Source: Strigamia acuminata
Taxonomy: Eukaryota; Arthropoda; Chilopoda; Geophilomorpha; Linotaeniidae
Direction of reading: 5' to 3'
Assembly: GCA_949358305.1 (NCBI GenBank)
Contig: OX442314.1
Location: 64,923,369-64,987,368 of the forward strand
Length of the DNA stretch: 64,000 nucleotides
Shown here piece after piece: positions 1 to 10,388 of this stretch. The position numbers were made by a program, and so were the translations under genes. The notes below the pieces were generated by a model, which was not told where the DNA came from, made no database searches, and saw nothing but the letters and a program-made list of their open reading frames with translations. How positions within the stretch are numbered: the stretch's first letter is position 1; every line of letters begins with the position of its first letter.

Positions 1-278
1 AGAGGCACTCGAAGTGCTGGTGGAAAGTCTCAAAGAGCGGTTGCGGAAGGAATGGCAAATTCGACATAACCAAGAACGGAGTTCGCGGTTGATCGCCAGA
101 TTCGTGAGTGTATCTATCTCTTTCTTTCTTTCTCTTTCTAATTTTTTTTTTTTCTCCCCCCCCCCCCCCTTCATTCTCTCTCTCTTTTTAGGGGTCGTGT
201 CCAAAGTTGAGTCGTCCCCCGGATCTTTTTGACAAAGCCATTCAAACCGAGCAACCAGAAAAACCCGAAACAATTTGA
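1..278 (+). CDS. 3' end of a coiled-coil gene (partial)
   Basis: Last two exons of a gene that begins before the window: 1-103, then 192-278. The first exon is open and encodes a charged helix (VESLKERLRKEWQIRHNQER). It ends at a GTGAGT donor at 104. The acceptor after a T/C-rich tract gives a second exon in phase, ending in an Asp/Glu/Pro-rich tail (LFDKAIQTEQPEKPETI) and TGA at 276-278. I do not recognise the product; a coiled-coil C-terminus is all that can be said. It converges on the piggyBac gene, whose stop lies at 528. Confidence 0.5.
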
Positions 279-344
279 GGGCGACTCGGACGATACAAAA
301 ACCGACGCGAGACCAACGAGTCAATTGATGCCCATTCTTATTTT

Positions 345-345
345 A

Positions 346-380
<35 letters not shown>

Positions 381-388
381 TATTATTG
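345..388. repeat. (ATT)n microsatellite
   Basis: About 14 tandem ATT triplets between two convergent gene ends. Confidence 0.9.
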
Positions 389-527
389 TCATCTCATCAT
401 CGCCACCGCTGCATCTATCACACGATAAATAGATAAAAAAATTGTTACATGTTCTGGTGGAAATCATAAAAGTTTATTTATTTATTTATTTATTTATTGA
501 GTTTTACAAACAAAAGAGCATAGAAAA

Positions 528-3500
528 TCACGGCAATCTACCGGCGCCGGCTTCGTGGAGTTGGAAACAATTGCGGTAGCGTGGGCGACATAGGTGGGTC
601 CGGCAGGGAGCGCACCAGAAACTGCTCTCGTGGCGTTCTTTGTGGACCTCGCGACACACCACGCATCGACAACTTTTCCCCGCGTGCTCCATTCGATGGA
701 CGACGGGTCCAGTAGGTAGGGCCGCGCGCGAGGCCGTGGTCGTCGTCCTCGTCCTCTCCCGAGCCAAGAGTTGAGCGACAAGTGCCCTTCGGAATTGTAA
801 TTGCGATCGATCGCCGCGCGCGGAGGCTGTGACTTCGCGCATGTTGATTCGGGCGTTGACACACACTGCGGGGAATAAATGGAAAACGACGAGTCGAGAT
901 TAAGATTGTAACGATAACAATAATGATAATAATCAGAGATTGGGGCCTTGATCCCACCTTGATTCAGCTTTTGAAAGAAGAAGTATCGGTGCCAATAACT
1001 GGACCGGCGTCCGATGTGGAATGAGGAGACGAGTCGGTTCAAGACGTCTACCCAATGAAAATTTTCGATGTAGGACAGTGCGGGCGCCGGACATGCAATA
1101 TCCACGTTCCTGCCACCGATACGACGCGAGACACGGCCGGCCGCTGACAGTGGGTCGACGTTCGTACTGAGCAAACTCACGGTGGTTGTGTCTCGCCACG
1201 CAGTGAGCACCAACCGACCGTTTTGTCGTTGTATGAAATCGCCTACAAAAAAAAAAAAATGAGAGAGATAGATAGAATAAAAATTAATAATTGAATAAAT
1301 CAAACGCGCGTTCACGTCCGAGCAAATGCTGTTGGGGATCTTTGGTGTTGGTGAGTGACTAAAAACCAGAAAAGCAGCCAAATCCAGTAGTGGCATGTAG
1401 AGGCCAACATGGCCGCCAAACTTTATTAACTAAGTGAAGTGATGACACTTTTCACAGGACAAATCCTGTCAATACATTGCAAGTAAGGAATCTCATTCGG
1501 TTCCTGCATGAGATATGACACAACTATAATAAAGAACAAATCATAACAATGATGTACGGTGCACCATCCGTGCCAACAAAGAATACACATCCAAATCATA
1601 ACAAGATTGCACACTACTAGATAAACTATACAATGACTATATACAGTGAAATATGCCATTCAAATGCTTGGCCACAATTGATTCCTAACATTCCCCCTCT
1701 GTCCAAACATTTGAGAAAATACAGATTTTAAATCTTCAAAAGAAAAAAGCCCATGAGAAAAGTTTAATCATCTAATATACATAAACTCATCATCCCACGT
1801 GATGGTCACGTCGCCAAACACAAGCCGATCATTTCGTTTCTTAAACTCCAATAACAAGGGATCAGACTCCCAATCATGAATAAAATATCCATCAGAATTT
1901 ACTTCATTGTCTTCCCCCTCATTGATCAAAACCATCTCGGACAAAGTGTCTGGAATATCACCATCCGTAATCAGTTCGCAAGCCGTTAATTGGCGTTCAT
2001 CGACCTTTGTTGTTAATACAACATCTTTGTTTATTTTGTTTGTTTTATTCTTTCGTTTCCTTCTCTTGGTCTTTTGAATTTCCCCCTCTGTTTCAACGAG
2101 TTTGCACTCATTTGCACCAAGCAATGTCTGTACTTGTGTTGAGACAATTTCCCCCTCTAGTTCAACAACTTTGGACTCGCTTACACCAACTAATGTAAAG
2201 TCTGGGGGAATATCTTCTTCCGGTGTCTTCACAAAAGACGAAAACTCTGGGGATTGAAAAACAGGCTGTACGACAATGGTTGAAACCTCTTCTGTCTCAT
2301 TCTCAGGAAGAGTGTGCGAATCCGTCGAACCGTTATCTTTCGCTTTAACAACTTCCATAGGGTTACCTATTTCCCCCTCGAACCAATAATCCTGTTCGTA
2401 CACCTTTAACTTGACCAAAGAAACAACTTTGTCCCGCTTTGGATCCCAGATCCGATAAGCTTTTCCAAATTCAGCATATCCGACTAACGCGCCTTCCCAG
2501 GTATGTTTGAGACCTTTCACATTCCTAATGCGAGTTAAAACTTTAACCCTCGACCCAATACATCGGAGGTGTCTCACTGATACCGGTCGCGTATACAATA
2601 CATTATAAGGAGCTTCCATATTCAAACTAACTTTTGGAACGCGATTACGCAAATATGCCATCGTATCGGCCAGTTCCATCCATAAAGTGTTTGGAAACCT
2701 GTTTTCCCGTAGTAAAATATTCACTCCCGTTACAATGTCTTCGTTGGCGCTCTCAGAGATGGAATAAATTTCAGGGTTGGCAGATTCCATTCCAGCAATC
2801 TCGATTCCAATACATTCGGCAATTTCAACCCATTCAATTAATTCTTTTGGGGAATAATCCATCCCATGTCCCAAATAAATTCTTTTTACTTTTCTGCCAA
2901 GCATATGCTCAGTTTCCTTTACCCAATCCTGAAACATATCAATTACAATTTTCCCATTCTTTGAATGTCTAATCCAGATATATTGCGAACAATCATCAAC
3001 TAAAACCATGTATTGTTCTCCCATTTTGTGTGGGACATCCCAAACACTAAGATTAATCAAATCTAAAACCTCCCCGAGGTGAACTCTCTGTGTTGGGGGC
3101 ATATCTGGCTTTGTAGCTTCTGTTACTACACAAGATGCATGAGGGGTAATCTCTTTGTCCTCTAATAGGACGCCAAAAACTCTCTTTGAGTGATTCATAC
3201 CAAGAACGCTCTCTTTATCTAAATGTCTCAAACGCATCTGCCACAAATAAAGAGGAAGAGCTCTGTCTTTTCTTTTCTTAGACTTTTTAGTAAACTCGGA
3301 TTTCCCTAAAATCCCTTTCCGGTCCTTGGTCTCAGAACAATTGCTAACAATCCTGGTCATGCTATATGACTTTTCCCCCTCATTGTTAGTAATTGGGACT
3401 CTGCCCAAATTTACAGAATCCTTAGACTTCTTCGTCTTCCTGGGAAAACGTTTCTGATTTGCTATGTCAGAATTAGGGGGATTGCTGCTGTCAATTTGAA

Positions 3501-5476
3501 CCTTGTTCAAGCACTCAAAACTCCCGTATCTATGTTGAGTTTCCCCGTGTTGTCCATTATTAATTGAGATCCCACTCAAATTATCTATGGCATTCGAAAC
3601 CCTATTCGAATCAACCATGTCGCAATTCTGATTTTCATTGTTCGTGCTTAGCACGTTGCTATTCGCAGTTTTTTCCACATTACACCTATGTGTCTCACAA
3701 ATTGCCCTGATTGAATCTCCAATCGCTTTAGCCAAACTATTTGGTTTGTGAGTTAGTGCGCTCTTAACGGCCGCTGACAGTGGGTCGACGTTCGTACTGA
3801 GCAAACTCACGGTGGTTGTGTCTCGCCACGCAGTGAGCACCAACCGACCGTTTTGTCGTTGTATGAAATCGCCTACAAAAAAAAAAAAATGAGAGAGATA
3901 GATAGAATAAAAATTAATAATTGAATAAATCAAACGCGCGTTCACGTCCGAGCAAATGCGTTACCTCTCCGGTTGCCTTGATATCGTCTGAGTGTCGAAA
4001 AATCTGATGGCATCTGGGCCGAATTGGCCCGCAGCGTCCCCACGGCCATGGTGTTGTGGCGGGTGAAGAGGTGTTCGAATAACACGGCGGACGAAAATCG
4101 ATTATCGCAGGCGATAGTGTACCCCATGCCGAGATAGTGTCTGGCCACGTATACGACGATGCGTCCGAGGACACTACCCGGATACCTAGCAAGTTTGGAG
4201 TAAAGCAATCCGAGGTGAAATAGAAAAGGCGATGAATTGACTCACTCTGGTTCCGGCTCTTCGTCCGGGTCAAAATACATCTTGGTGCGCTTACCCAAGT
4301 GCACCTCGTCGTTCAGCACGTAGCCGGTGCCCGCTTCGCACAACGTGAAAAGTTCAAATCCCCATTTGATGGGTTTGGCCGGTTGGAAGACCTGGAAGAA
4401 ATTTGCCGAACGAATGAACAAATGTAGACAACTGGATGAATAAATAAATAAATGTACGCACTTTTATCTTTGATCGACCTCGGAAGGCGATCATCGACTC
4501 GTCAATGCAGAGCGTCGTCCTTGGTTGCCGACATGCGCGGAAGCGTTTGTTGACCAGGTCGGCGAACAAGCGAACTTTCATCGCGCGGTCGTCCTGTTCG
4601 CGTTCTTTCAAAAATGACACCCTTTCCGCCGTTGTGCTGCCGCCATCGGGGCCGCGTGCAGAGCCGGTAACGTGCAACCGTTGGTAGGACGGTTGCGTGC
4701 CGTAATGAAGGTACCGCGAAATCTCCTGAAACCTCTTGTGTGTCATGGCTCGCCCAACGGCCGGTGCACCGAGATCGCCGACGTTGCTGCTCGACCAGTA
4801 GTGTCGCAATTCGGGTTGTTTGTTGTAGCCGGCCAAGACGTGGATCCCTAGATATACATAAAACTCATCGAGCGTTAGAGGGCGGACCCGCGCGCGCGCC
4901 CTTGTCGCTGTCCCTCTCGGTTGTGGCGGGTGTTGCGGTCGAGACGGAAGTCGGGGCTGTCGCCCGGCGGCCAGCTCGGCTGCCCTTCTGTCGGCCGCGG
5001 TGATACACACTCTCAAAACACTGCGTTGTGGTCCGGGTGCTCCAGCGCCACTACCGCAAGCCACGGCGACCAACGTTCTTTGTCTAGTTCTCGGACCTCG
5101 TGGTCGTTGCATCGAACGCGTCTAAAACGAAAAACATGTATATTATACGAACAATCAACCAAAAGCGCGTCTGAGAACCCCCGTGAACGACGTGTGCAAC
5201 GTGTGCGTCAACTTTTCCCAACACCTGTACTCGCGTTCTTCCCACTTCTTTCTCCTGCTTCGCCTCTCTCCGAATGGCCCGGTTCGTCGCCGTCACGGTG
5301 AAGCGGGCCGCCTCGCCGAAGAGTTCCTCGAAATAGTCGAATTCCGAGCTGGTAGCCACGCATCGGCCGCGATAGCCGGGTGTTTCGCCGTCGAATCCGA
5401 CGTCCTGTCGGTACCGCGTCGTCGTGGCGGCCCATACGCGCGTGTCGTTGGGCGTTTTTGGAAAACCGTCCGTCAT
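528..5476 (-). CDS. piggyBac-type transposase, six coding exons, interrupted in an intron
   Basis: Cut-and-paste DNA transposase (DDE_Tnp_1_7 type, TTAA-targeting family), nuclear. Proposed exons on the minus strand: 5476-5231, 5121-4462, 4391-4246, 4185-3965, 1242-958 and 865-528, giving about 631 codons (insect piggyBac is about 594). Exon 1 has the N-terminal motif DYFEELFGE..TATN. Exon 2 has DEFYVYLGIHVLAGYN and the first catalytic Asp in CIDESMIAFRGR. Exon 4 has the second in ACDNRF, exon 5 the third in HWVD. The last exon ends in the Cys-rich zinc domain (CRCVVC..FWCAPC..LC..CFQLH). The start is the first Met after a TTTGCCTAG acceptor, so a 5'-UTR exon is likely. A copia fragment and a 192-bp duplication lie between exons 4 and 5. 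The coding frame survives only if splicing skips from 3965 to 1242. Intron-rich structure suggests an old or domesticated copy; terminal inverted repeats were not found. Confidence 0.85.
1138..1329. repeat. 192-bp direct duplication, copy 1
   Basis: Identical by eye to 3768-3959, including the A13 run. It holds the first 105 nt of piggyBac exon 5, its acceptor and most of the upstream intron. It ends exactly where the copia LTR begins at 1330. This copy joins the complete exon 5. Confidence 0.95.
1330..1690 (-). mobile_element. 3' LTR of the truncated copia-like element
   Basis: 361 bp, starts TGTTGG and ends CCTAACA, next to a polypurine tract at 1691-1700. It carries an imperfect ATGGCCGCC motif near 1409. 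Confidence 0.75.
1768..3767 (-). pseudogene. copia-derived GAG-pre-integrase/integrase ORF, catalytic residues lost, no RT
   Basis: An uninterrupted frame of about 665 codons. It resembles a copia pre-integrase segment (LYLWQMRLRHLDKESVLGM), integrase core (MVLVDDCSQYIWIRHSKNGK) and the integrase tail (LWMELADTMAYLRNRVP..WEGALVGYAEFGKAYRIWDP). The first catalytic Asp region reads INLSVWDVP where copia has LHxDVWGP. The RSDNGGE motif reads YLGHGMD, and the QNGxxER motif is gone. It ends at TAA 1768-1770 before any reverse transcriptase. Upstream it continues in frame into the duplicated piggyBac exon (to 3872). It is probably dead as an integrase, but the long open frame is unexpected for neutral decay. 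Confidence 0.7.
3768..3959. repeat. 192-bp direct duplication, copy 2
   Basis: Second copy of 1138-1329. It is contiguous with piggyBac exon 4 upstream and supplies a functional-looking acceptor at 3873. Its exon part runs straight into the copia-derived frame. Confidence 0.95.
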
Positions 5477-6584
5477 GGACCTAGGCAAAACAAAACAAAA
5501 CAAAAAAACAAAAAATAAAACAAAAAAAAAGTAAAGTAAAGTAAAGTAAGTACGGACGAACGAGAAAATTTTGCAGTGGAAATAGCGCGGGTGGCTATTT
5601 GCATTGGTATTTCAGGGAAAATAGGATGCAGGATATTCCCACGATATGTATATGCATTATTGCGACAACATTTGGTGCACCTTTCTTCGCGATTTACCAG
5701 AGTCGGTCGAGTAGATCTTTTAACAAACCTCCGAGAAGGGTTGGACACGGGTATCTGATAATAGGGGGTTCGGGTTTGCAAATAACGCGCGGTCATTGAA
5801 TGGCGCGCGGGTTGGTGCGCGTGTGCAGCGCGGATGAAGATTGACACGTTATCAAAACGTAATCGTTGTCACGTGCTGGGAACGTGATTAAAGGGGAAGC
5901 AATGGCACACGTGTTATCCTCCCTTCCCCCTTGAAATACCGATGCGTTTTAAATTTCATCACGGGTTTAAATGGTAAATGATGCCAATCTTCATTTAAAT
6001 TTAGAGCAAAATACAAATTATGTTAGCTTTTGAATGCAACTGGTGAAAATATCTACCCACGCTATTTTCGTCAAATATTTCTCTCGAAATATCTGTGGGA
6101 GCAAGATGGTGACAATTACACCGCTTGTGGTTCCCGTCTGTGTCCGTCCGCGAACATGGCGCTCGCTCGTCGACATACCTGCTTAATTCGATGGATAAGC
6201 CGGTTGATAGACCGGTTGATTCAATTTTCTTCCTCTTTTTCTCGCTGGAAAAGTACTTGGCAGTTGACCAACTACTCGCTGCCGCGCCGTCGTCGTGCGA
6301 ACGCGTGTAGGATGAACCGAGGGATGATGGGAAACCACGGGGCTTTCACAAGGCTCGCGCGGTCGAGAGGCGAGTATGGAAATCGGACGCGCGTGTATAT
6401 AATCAACCGCGCGTGCGTGTGCAATTTTACACAACAACAATTTATGTGCTGAAAATTTTGTTAAACGCATGGATAAATAAATAAACGAAAGAAAAACAAT
6501 GCGAAACGGGGTGCGTGTTTGTTTATTCGAAACCGCAAATGAAAAATAAAAAATAGAAAAGAAAATCTGACAAACTGTGCCGTT
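5477..6584. other. intergenic region, probable 5' leader of the piggyBac gene
   Basis: Holds the acceptor at 5481 of a likely 5'-UTR intron and a (AAAAC)n tract. Open frames of 120-140 codons here lack recognisable domains or splice context. Near 6514 there is an AATAAA (minus strand) that would serve the 3' end of gene A. I see no further gene. Confidence 0.4.
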
Positions 6585-9500
6585 TCACGGACTGGCACGC
6601 GTGTCTTTCAAATCGTCAACAAAATACCGCGGGCGATCCACATTAGCCAGGAAAAAGTCTGCGTGGTCCCGATCGATGTCCTCGATCTTAGAGATCAATC
6701 GGGTCAGAAATTCGGGAATTGCGACCGCTGTCATGAACGTTTCAATTCCGTCTGGTCCCCACGTCTGCGCATACTGTGTTTTTATGGGCAGGTCCGTGCT
6801 TATTTTCTTTATAATAGAATGAGCAAAACGTTTGCACTGAAATGTAAATGAGCAAAATTCAATCGAACGAAAGAAAAGAACAAACAAACAAACAAACAAA
6901 CAAACAAACAAACAAACAAACAAACAAACAAAAACATATAAAAATAATAAAAAATCTATAGTCTGTACCAGTTCTTCGTCTTGGATCAGTAAATCGTGTC
7001 GGTCGGTCGACATGGACGATCGCTTCGGGGCACCTTTGTCAAAGAGGTTCATTCGCCAACTTTTAAGCTTTCCATTGAGCACGTCTGCGACGTGTTGGAA
7101 GCAGATGTTGAAGTGTTTGGTGAGATTTTGCTCAATCGAGTAAGTGGAGTACCTGTGTGAAATAATTAAAACTAGTTTAGCAAAAAATGAACAAGCGAAT
7201 TAGACTACGGTGTGGCCAAAAAAATTATAGTTAATTACAGAATAAAATGAAAGAAAACACTCACCGCAGTTTCGTGATAGGAGCGGGAGAAATTTTACGA
7301 CAACCGCTACAAAAGAACTTGGTGTAGCTTTTCCGGTTGGTCCATGTCCGCCCCACACATTCTTCGTGTACCGAAGAGGAACACGATTTGCAAGTCAGTC
7401 GCGGACTAGTCGACTCCGCGCAGTAAACACTGTCGCATTTGCTTCCCGTGATGTCTCGTTTCTCGCGATACAAGGCTGTCTGAAATTTCAGTCAAACACG
7501 AACCACCAAATTAATGAGAGCAGCGGAAAGGATCCCTTTCCTTTACCTCGAACGGATCCGGTTTGTCATTGTCCGGCGACGACGACGACGACGATGGCGA
7601 CGACTTTGTAGTGGGAGTCGGCCCGCGTCCACGTATTTGTTTAGCCTCACGTTCGCGTTTGCTCTTCGCAATGCTAGCGATTAGACCGCAATCGCGCTTC
7701 ATCCCGCGTCCAGGAGCGGTGCCGCGACCATGTCCGACGCGACCGCCGTCGTTTCCACCGTTTCCATCGCCTTCGCCTTCGCCTTCGTCTTCGTCTTCGC
7801 CTTCGTCTTCGTCGTCTTCGATGTCGCTACTGTCGTCGTCGTCGGGTCGTGTCTTCCCGAACAAAAACTTTAGGGCCCGAGCTTGTCGATTCAAATCGAT
7901 GGGTTGCTGAAATAAAACAAACAAACAAACAAACAGACAGACAATCGATCAGTCTAGTTGCCCGGGCAGGTCCTTGGGGCGAGACACTCACGTTCTTCTC
8001 CCATTGCGTGTATCCTTCTCGCAACAACTTCATGGTCTTTGGTGTTACCACGATTGCCTAGAGAGAAAATGTCAATGACAAATAAACCGAATTGTTTTTC
8101 CCTCACCTCGTCACCCTTCTTCTTCTTCTCGTTCCCTCGCTGTTGTCGAGCACCACTGTGGTGGGGAGGGGTATCACCTCCTCTCTTCGTGCCCTTCCCA
8201 CTTAGCTTCAGAAATGTGGGCAGTACGTCGAATCTGTGTGTCTCTCGCAAATGATATTGCATATTATTTGATCGTGTGTTGCATAAAGGACAGTCGTCCG
8301 CCTTCTTCCTCGTTAACATCAGTGCCTGTTGAAGAAGAGATGAACGATTGAGATGATCACATCAATGAAAATGGGGGAAAAAAAAAATAAATAAATAAAT
8401 AAATAAATTAAATTAATAAATAAGTAAATAAACAAACAAATAAATAAAGAAATACAGTGTAAGCTATGTAGCCCGGATGTAGGATGGGGCCCAGAAATTT
8501 GTCCAGTCCAGGCGATGTTCGTTCTGTAGGGTGTGTACACCTTTTTTTATTTATTTATTTATTTTTTTATTTTAGTGTTTTTGTTTTTGTTTTTTTTCTA
8601 ATTTATTTCATTGGAAAATCGACATTTTTTATTTTTGTCCGAACCACACGGTAATTTTTTCCTTATATGGGATGCACCGCTTTGCCCGGAATCCGGAAAG
8701 GGAAGTCGTCCAAACCAAAGAGTAAATCTAGCATCGCTCCTTATTGGTTGGGCCCGGGCCCGGACAAAATTGTCCGGACCACGTAGTTGTCCGGACGGTG
8801 TTATGTCCGAGCTACGCAGCTTACATTGTAAATAAAGGCGAACAAACGAATCGCGCGCGTACGCGCTAGGAAATACCCGACAAAAGTTCTCAAAGTTGCC
8901 AACGTGATTGCGCAACAACTCCCTGGCCGGTTTGATTTTTCCAACGTTGTGCATATGCAGCCAGTGATTACATATGTCGGCTTTGGGGCCCTTCGGGGCT
9001 TGGTTTTTGTCGGGACACAACCAACACACCCCATTTCTCGTATCGATGACAGGTTTGTCCTAAACGAGAAAGATGATTGAACGAACAAACGAACGAACGA
9101 ATGAGCTGATTGATTGTCGTCGTTGTTACCTTAAGGTGGTCGTAGGACGACCAAATAGCCTGTTGCGACGCACTAGTGGTCACGCGTTGCGATGTACTTG
9201 CGGTCATGTGTTGCGATGTACTGGCGGTCGTGAGTCTTTCTTCGATTACACTCAACCTTTGATTAAGGGTGCGTAATTCTTCCGCAATTTGTGTGTATTT
9301 AGTCCCACGTCCCTCTTCTTGCTGGTACAAGAAATCTACGCGTGTTTTTAGAACCGTTACATCCTCTGTTCTCGGCATCGTCGACGTGAGTCTGCCGTCA
9401 TCGAGTCTAGTGGGGGGGGGGGAATAAAAAAATAAATAAACGATTAAATAGAATAACAAATAAATCATCGCGAGTTACTAGCATCGAGCGCCAAAAAAAA

Positions 9501-10143
9501 AAAAAAAAAAACGGATCGCAATTCGCACGCTTTGAGCCGCGCGTTATATGCGCGCGCTATAGATGTAAACCGCGCGATAACTTCTTCGGTGCGATTCAAA
9601 TCAAACAATTTGCGTTTCTACTCACCGTTCTTGTTTTTCTTGTAGTTTGTCTGCATCGGGTGCCTCGTTGTCCTCGAATAAAATAAGACTTTTGTTCAGA
9701 TTCGCCCACTCGTCATCTTCTCTTGTCAAAATTTTCGTTGCCTCGGCTTCATCATTTTTGGTTGTGGTTTTCTCCAATTTGTCGCCCACTTCCATCAAAA
9801 TTTGCACCTTCTCGGCACCATTCTCCGTCGAGGATCTTATCGTCTCGTCGTCCTTTTTCGTCAAAACGCGCGTCTTCTTGACGCTTTTTTTCGTCCGATT
9901 TTTCCGGGCATCTTCGTCGTTGCTTCTTCTTTGTGTTCTCGTTTCGGAATCGCTGTCGTCGTCATCTCTGTGCTGGATATCCATCTCGTCGACCAACTGG
10001 CTATCCGAGTACACCGACACCTGACTATCTATCGGTTGACCATCTATATCCGATCTCTGGCTGTCGGTCGTATTCCATTTCTTCGTTCCCTTTAACTTCT
10101 TCCTCGCTACCTTCTGGTTTTTTTTCTTTTTCTGTTTCTCCAT
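6585..10143 (-). CDS. gene A: coiled-coil, twin C2H2 fingers, PHD-like finger, RTC4-like C-terminus
   Basis: Nine exons join without a frame break: 10143-9626, 9406-9130, 9059-8877, 8325-8107, 8057-7992, 7906-7547, 7479-7265, 7152-6969, 6836-6585 (757 aa). Residues 1-173 are Lys/Glu/Asp-rich. About 190-230 form a heptad coil (YTQIAEELRTLNQRLSVIEE). Exon 3 has finger 1, C-x2-C-x16-H-x4-H (CWLC..HWLHMH). Exon 4 has finger 2, C-x2-C-x9-H-x4-H (CPLC..HLRETH). Exon 5 is a 22-residue piece with GYTQWEKN. Exon 6 is acidic. Exon 7 is a PHD-like C4HC3 finger (CDSVYC..CKSC..HEEC..CSGC). The last two exons end in VAIPEFLTRLI, faintly like RTC4 domains. The exon 3 donor (GTATTT) is weak but is the one that keeps phase and matches genes B and C. 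Likely a nuclear DNA/chromatin-binding protein (inference). A 5'-UTR exon probably lies beyond the copia insertion and N gap. Confidence 0.65.
6881..6934. repeat. (CAAA)n microsatellite in the last intron of gene A
   Basis: About 13 CAAA units on the plus strand (TTTG on the coding strand), next to the acceptor of the last exon. Confidence 0.9.
8326..8876 (-). repeat. gene A intron 3 with (AAAT)n and repeated GTCCGG palindromes
   Basis: The longest intron of gene A. It has an A-rich AAAT/AAAC tract at about 8382-8450. A cluster near 8755-8810 repeats GTCCGG several times and includes CCGGACAAAATTGTCCGG, an 8-bp-arm inverted repeat. Confidence 0.6.
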
Positions 10144-10188
10144 TTTTTTTCCAGTCCGCACACCTGTACAGAAATTCACATTTCGTCA

Positions 10189-10388
10189 NNNNNNNNNNNN
10201 NNNNNNNNNNNNNNNNNNNNNNNNNNNNNNNNNNNNNNNNNNNNNNNNNNNNNNNNNNNNNNNNNNNNNNNNNNNNNNNNNNNNNNNNNNNNNNNNNNNN
10301 NNNNNNNNNNNNNNNNNNNNNNNNNNNNNNNNNNNNNNNNNNNNNNNNNNNNNNNNNNNNNNNNNNNNNNNNNNNNNNNNNNNNNNNN
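10189..10388. other. assembly gap (200 N)
   Basis: Exactly 200 Ns, so the true size is probably unknown. Left of it is the 5' side of gene A; right of it is the middle of a copia pol. The missing sequence should hold the copia RT, RNase H and 3' LTR. Confidence 0.98.

Larger units (their letters stand above)
1330..3767 (-). mobile_element. 5'-truncated copia-like retrotransposon in a piggyBac intron
   Basis: Minus-strand element. The 3' LTR is at 1330-1690 (TGTTGG..CCTAACA) and is followed by a polypurine tract, read on the minus strand as AGAGGGGGAA. Inside is one long integrase-region reading frame. There is no reverse transcriptase, no RNase H and no 5' LTR. The upstream end at 3767 joins directly to a second copy of the piggyBac exon rather than to a short target-site duplication, so this is a rearranged or misassembled insertion, not a simple one. 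Confidence 0.8.

Noticed and set aside
3740-3768. Remnant of a 5' LTR at the right end of the truncated copia, because TTAGTGCGCTCTTAAC resembles the start of the 12959 LTR
   Set aside because: Only about 15 bases match, and the stretch is inside the open coding frame; chance is a sufficient explanation.
6030-6452. 140-codon plus frame upstream of gene A's 3' end
   Set aside because: No domain, unusual composition, no splice support.
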